From positions 448,270-512,269 of the forward strand of contig CH002962.1 of assembly GCA_000149265.1 (NCBI GenBank): 64,000 nucleotides of DNA, given 5' to 3'. The translations under genes were made by a program, and so were the position numbers. This document shows, one piece after another, positions 60,042 to 64,000 of the stretch (position 1 is the stretch's first letter; every line of letters begins with the position of its first letter). The notes under the pieces were generated by a model. It was given only the letters and a program-made list of their open reading frames with translations, searched no databases and had not been told where the DNA came from. The stretch comes from Ciona savignyi (taxonomy: Eukaryota > Chordata > Ascidiacea > Phlebobranchia > Cionidae).

Positions 60042-62525
60042 TCATTCAATGACCGGGCTAATGCCCGCAATCTCGTTGAGAACTGTAGCAGGGTCAACAG
60101 TCTCATTGCGCACGTCCGTAGCGGGTACTATGATACATAGTTTGTGTATCGGTCTCTTGAATTCGGTGTCACGTGCTTTGACTAGCACATTTCGAGCTAC
60201 ACCGTGGCTGTCCGGGTACACGGAGGTGATTCTTCCAATGGACCATTGTGATCGTGGTGTTGTGTTGTCCACCAGAAATACAACGTCTCCTATCTTCACG
60301 TTTTCTTTTCTTTTGTGCCATTTCTGGCGTGCGATGATAGTTCGGAGAGACACTCCCGACCATCTGGCCCAAATTCGGTTGGCTAGATGTAGAACGTAGC
60401 GCCAGCGGCGTCGAGCGTAACTTTGCCGTTCATTGGTCAAAGTTGGAGGCAGTTCACTTGACTGGTTCACCTTGAGCAGGTGGTTCGGTGCTAATGGCGT
60501 CTCGCCATCGATATCTAGGGTAACGGGAGTGAGAGGTCGACAATTCAATATTGCCTCGGACTCCAGCAGCAGGGTTGTCAGTTGATCATCGTTCAATGTC
60601 TTTTCACCTGAAATGGAAAGTAAAATCCGACGAACGGATCTAATCATTCTTTCCCAGGCTCCACCCATGTGTGAAGCGCAGGGAGGGTTGAAATTCCATT
60701 GAATTTCGCGTTGTAAAATAAATTCATTTATTTGATTTACACATAGTTTGTCCGGTTTGTGAGGGTTATTAACGGGTTGGTGCGGTAGGTACCAGATTCT
60801 GCGGTCGGTGACGATTTCGTCATATGGCACCTTCTCTGAATAGCACTTTGTCATCATGTTGTTCACTTGCTCGACAGCATACTTTTGTTTAATATTTGAG
60901 TTTTGCACAAGTCGCTTTGCTAAAACTTTAAGGCGCCCCATCGCCATGTCGCCATTGTCTGGGAGAATCTCATAATCGTGGCGTAATGGGAGGGGTAATT
61001 CATAATGAACAAACTTAACTGAACCCTTCATAAGGTCGTGTGCTCTTCGGTCTTTAATCGAGGTCAGGAACCGAGGAAAGCTGTCGTTGAGGTCATCGAG
61101 ATCGTCGATCATTGGTTTGAGATCGCTTTCATCCTTTAAAAACATAACGCTGGCCTTACAATTGGAACGGCTTTTATCACCACAGGGGCCTAGAAGTGAC
61201 CATCCTAGACGGGTTTTGACAGCGTCGGGACATCGACCATTTCCGCTTCTCATAGACTCGACACGTAAAACTCGGGGAACGTTCGCCCCGATTAGAAGCT
61301 TGACTGATCCATCTTCGATCTGTGGAATTTTCACACCTTGCAAATAATGGTGTCGCTGCAACGCCTGCGGATCAAGTAATACATTAGGATTCTTATATAT
61401 CTTATCGACAGCAACGACGTCGGGAAGGTTATTCCAATCTTCACCCTTCACAGGCTGGGCAGAGAGTGCAAAGGACACTGTATCTAAAACACGAGATGAT
61501 GTTAGGGTTTGCAACGTAATACAACGTGAATTACCAGCAGCATTTGGTGAACTTACGATCGACTCCTCACGGCGTGTTGTCGTGAAACTTTGATCGATAA
61601 CTGCACAGCTATCAACCTCTTTGTCTGCGTAACGAACTTTACCGGGAACAACGTTTATATAAACCTTGGCCGTGTTGATACTGGTGCAGCATTCATCGAT
61701 TTCAACAGCTGCGCTTATTTCGATACGCTCGGGCTTGTACACACGGGGCGGGGGTTCGTGTCTACGGCTTACCGGTACAGTATTTTGTACTTGTCGTGGC
61801 GACGTTAATTCTGCAACTGATTTCTTGTGCTGGCTTAAGTTGGAACGAGCGTCTGCAAGCGAAGGCCGTACTGTAGTGCGGTTGTTCGTTGTAGCTACGG
61901 CAACAACGTTGGGTTGTAATGTTGGTGAGGTCGAGTCTAGAGCCTCCAAGATTTCTTCATCTTTCCGAGCTTTAGAAACTGCCTTCGCGTATTCAAATTC
62001 TGGTTGTTTTTTGTTGGCGACACGCTCTGCTTCTATAGATTCGCGAGCTTTTCGATTGGCTTCTTTCGCTGCTACGCGTGTCCTTTCAGCAGCACGATCT
62101 GTTTGCTCCTTTGCACGCTTGCGTGTTTCGAACAACCTGTCCATAGCTTGCTTGTAGGCAAGTTCGGCGAGTTTCAACCTGATTTGGCTTTTTCGGCGTT
62201 CACTCCGGATAAAGTTTGCAGTAGAAATTGTGCTCGACGTACAGCGGTTAGTCCTTGCTAATTGTGATTCAGCTTTATTTAACCACTGACGCACATGCGT
62301 ATCGAACTCACGTTTCTGACTCTTTAACTGAGTTCTTGATATGTAAACATCTTCAAGCGGTTGATCTTCTGGAAAATTTACACATAAGTCCATTAGCTCG
62401 TCAAATACGCGGTCGATTATTGGTATGAGCTTACGTAGTGACGTCCTACCTACTGGAGAAAGCATTAGCCTTTCGGCATCCACGTAAAGTTGTTTGAGAC
62501 AATTTAAAGTCTTCGGAATCTTCAT
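60042..62525 (-). CDS. BEL/Pao Gag-Pol-like polyprotein, internally deleted but open
   Basis: 827 codons with no stop. The order is: N-terminal helical, charged Gag-like region (1-200); a protease-like segment where the usual D-S/T-G motif is not intact (near residue 311, VIDQSF); the Pao peptidase/linker region (about 375-450, LQGVKIPQIEDGSVKLLIG, RLGWSLLGPC); and the start of reverse transcriptase (about 565-594, IWYLPHQPVNNP). The frame then jumps to the end of the integrase core (about 600-640, PPCASHMGGAWERMIRSVR) and the BEL C-terminal domain (about 700-800). The RT palm with its YxDD box, RNase H, the integrase zinc finger and the first catalytic Asp residues are absent. The joint is in frame. 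It cannot supply its own RT, so any mobility would need another element. Confidence 0.9.
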   Translation of the reverse strand: MKIPKTLNCLKQLYVDAERLMLSPVGRTSLRKLIPIIDRVFDELMDLCVNFPEDQPLEDVYISRTQLKSQKREFDTHVRQWLNKAESQLARTNRCTSSTISTANFIRSERRKSQIRLKLAELAYKQAMDRLFETRKRAKEQTDRAAERTRVAAKEANRKARESIEAERVANKKQPEFEYAKAVSKARKDEEILEALDSTSPTLQPNVVAVATTNNRTTVRPSLADARSNLSQHKKSVAELTSPRQVQNTVPVSRRHEPPPRVYKPERIEISAAVEIDECCTSINTAKVYINVVPGKVRYADKEVDSCAVIDQSFTTTRREESIVSSPNAAGNSRCITLQTLTSSRVLDTVSFALSAQPVKGEDWNNLPDVVAVDKIYKNPNVLLDPQALQRHHYLQGVKIPQIEDGSVKLLIGANVPRVLRVESMRSGNGRCPDAVKTRLGWSLLGPCGDKSRSNCKASVMFLKDESDLKPMIDDLDDLNDSFPRFLTSIKDRRAHDLMKGSVKFVHYELPLPLRHDYEILPDNGDMAMGRLKVLAKRLVQNSNIKQKYAVEQVNNMMTKCYSEKVPYDEIVTDRRIWYLPHQPVNNPHKPDKLCVNQINEFILQREIQWNFNPPCASHMGGAWERMIRSVRRILLSISGEKTLNDDQLTTLLLESEAILNCRPLTPVTLDIDGETPLAPNHLLKVNQSSELPPTLTNERQSYARRRWRYVLHLANRIWARWSGVSLRTIIARQKWHKRKENVKIGDVVFLVDNTTPRSQWSIGRITSVYPDSHGVARNVLVKARDTEFKRPIHKLCIIVPATDVRNETVDPATVLNEIAGISPVIE

Positions 62526-62565
62526 TTTGCGGCTTACAGCAAAAACGGAATTGAAAACGTTTAGG

Positions 62566-63055
62566 AACGGGAATCGTCAACGGGAATCGTCAACGGGAAT
62601 CGGCAACGGGAATCGTCAACGGGAATCGGCAACGGGAATCGGCAACGGGAATCGTCAACGGGAATCGTCAACGGGAATCGACAACGGGAATCGGCAACGG
62701 GAATCGGCAACGGGAATCGTCAACGGAAATCGGCAACGGGAATCGTCAACGGGAATCGTCAACGGGAATCGTCAACGGGAATCGGCAACGGGAATCGTCA
62801 ACGGGAATCGTCAACGGGAATCGTCAACGGGAATCGGCAACGGGAATCGGCAACGGGAATCGGCAACGGGAATCGGCAACGGGAATCGTCAACGGAAATC
62901 GGCAACGGGAATCGTCAACAGGAATCGGCAACGGGAATCGTCAACGGGAATCGGCAACGGGAATCGGCAACGGGAATCGGCAACGACGACGGATCGGCAA
63001 CGGGAATCGGCAACGACGACGGATCGGCAACGGGAATCGGCGACGGGACGAGAAC
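62566..63055. repeat. 13-bp minisatellite in the retrotransposon leader
   Basis: About 35 tandem copies of GGGAATCGTCAAC or GGGAATCGGCAAC (the two variants mixed), ending in GACGACGGATC-type variants. Three units make 39 nt, giving a 13-residue periodic but meaningless open frame on the plus strand. It sits between the 5' LTR and the start of the element's coding frame. Confidence 0.95.
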
Positions 63056-63120
63056 GACGACGAGACGGGAATGACGACTGGACGAGAACGACGACGGTAG
63101 TTCAAGGAATTTGAAAACGA

Positions 63121-63593
63121 TGTAACTTCCCGACAAGGTGCTGGCTCCTAACACCTGTCTTAGTGAGAGGTTGCAGTATGCTTATAGACGGCGTCCTTTA
63201 TTCAGACTTTGAAATAACGCGTCATTGTCCAAAACTTGTGAATTTATTCGAATTTGAATGATGGCGAAAACGAAAAGTCTTGAAATGACGGTTTTCTAAG
63301 GAAAAATATATGTACAATTTAATTATCACAAAAATTACTAGTTTGAGAAATAAAGCCAATATTTACCAAATTGTGGCTGAACAGGAGCCAAAGCACGTCA
63401 TACACATCTTTCTAACCGTTAATTCCAAAACATACTACCAAAAGACCGATTACCTCACGATAATGCTCATGCGGTAAAAAACAAGCGTTTTATAGTTCGG
63501 TGAAATTGTGGGAAAAAAGGGAATACAATACCGATCTTATTCCCTAGTGACATAGATATAATATAAACAATAATTGCGACGATAAATCTTACA
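63121..63593 (-). repeat. 5' LTR of the BEL/Pao element
   Basis: 473 bp, partner of 59489-59969. As the 5' LTR it should carry the element's promoter; no single TATA box stands out. Confidence 0.95.
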
Positions 63594-63598
63594 GGCAG

Positions 63599-64000
63599 GC
63601 AAGGTGACGTTGCTGCATAAAAAGTTCGCCGGAAGTAAAATTTAAACGCAATTGGAGTGCCGGAAATATTTTGATGACGTTTGCGGAAACGAGTTGTTCA
63701 TTAGGACAGCAGATCGTGAGGTATTACCGTGAAACAAGCACATTAGTTATGTTTGAAAATATGTCAATTATTCGTAAAGCGGCATGTGGAAATTTGTTAT
63801 ACTACTCCCGCCATATCATTGACAACTGTACGCATTTTTTTACACTCAGGATTGGTAAGGCCGATTAACCTAATTTAAAAAAAAAATGTTTCATAGTAAC
63901 CCCCACAGATACCCATAAACCACAAGAAATCGCTTCTACGGGCTTTTGAAGGGAGAATTGTTATTCTAAATGCTTAGATATATAATTAAAACTTTAATCG
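63599..64000. other. Right edge, nothing recognised
   Basis: About 400 bases past the retrotransposon. A 65-codon plus-strand frame at 63671-63868 has no family signature and is not called. Confidence 0.5.

Larger units (their letters stand above)
59484..63598 (-). mobile_element. BEL/Pao LTR retrotransposon, internally deleted, with target-site duplication
   Basis: Complete insertion in minus orientation. GGCAG at 59484-59488 and 63594-63598 is a 5-bp target duplication, typical of the BEL/Pao group. The LTRs are 63121-63593 (5' relative to the element) and 59489-59969 (3'). A polypurine tract (plus CTCCCCCCC, 59970-59978) lies directly against the 3' LTR. A single frame fills most of the interior. 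The sequence next to the 5' LTR does not start with the usual TGG of a primer-binding site. The element length (4.1 kb) is far below the usual 6-8 kb because of a deletion in pol. Confidence 0.93.

Noticed and set aside
62494-63114. 206-codon plus-strand frame rich in NGNRQRES
   Set aside because: It is the translation of the 13-bp minisatellite, whose three-unit period is a multiple of three.

Overview
The window looks like ascidian (tunicate) nuclear DNA, most likely from a Ciona-type genome. It is AT-rich, its genes are compact with short GT-AG introns, tRNA-derived short repeats are scattered between and inside genes, and several housekeeping genes are single-exon. It holds a mosaic of extracellular domains (ZP, ShKT, cystine-knot-like). 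The organism is inferred from style and protein content; no species-diagnostic marker was seen.

Layout. 1-2515 is a 21-bp minisatellite. 2756-6957 (minus) is a multi-exon Sfi1-repeat (centrin-binding type) gene whose 3' end is unresolved. 7353-8249 (minus) is deoxyhypusine hydroxylase and 8990-9553 (minus) is methionine-R-sulfoxide reductase B. 9.6-13.8 kb is repeat-rich and noncoding. Three paralogs of a small secreted cystine-knot-like protein lie at 13.8-14.4 kb (minus, 5' end probably in an assembly gap), 20.3-21.0 kb (plus) and 26.4-27.1 kb (plus). The last two sit in a direct duplication of about 3.1-3.3 kb. Between them is a tandem repeat of about 330 bp. 28.9-33.2 kb (minus) is an eight-exon ZP-domain membrane protein. 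34.7-36.4 kb (plus) is a four-exon small secreted Cys-rich protein. 40.7-46.4 kb (plus) is an eight-exon GT14 beta-1,6-N-acetylglucosaminyltransferase (GCNT-like). 48.0-48.9 kb (plus) is PPCDC and 49.4-50.6 kb (plus) is DPH1. 53.9-58.5 kb (minus) holds two tandem secreted ShKT-domain genes. 59.5-63.6 kb is a BEL/Pao LTR retrotransposon with an in-frame internal deletion, paired LTRs, a 5-bp target duplication and a 13-bp minisatellite in its leader.

How the genes relate. The metabolic genes act independently: hypusination of eIF5A, diphthamide on eEF2, CoA synthesis and methionine-sulfoxide repair. The other clear theme is secretion. Seven of the gene models carry a signal peptide or signal anchor and act in the secretory pathway or outside the cell. 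The eukaryotic exon models were built by matching splice sites, reading phase and family motifs by eye; phases agree at nearly every junction, and exceptions are stated.
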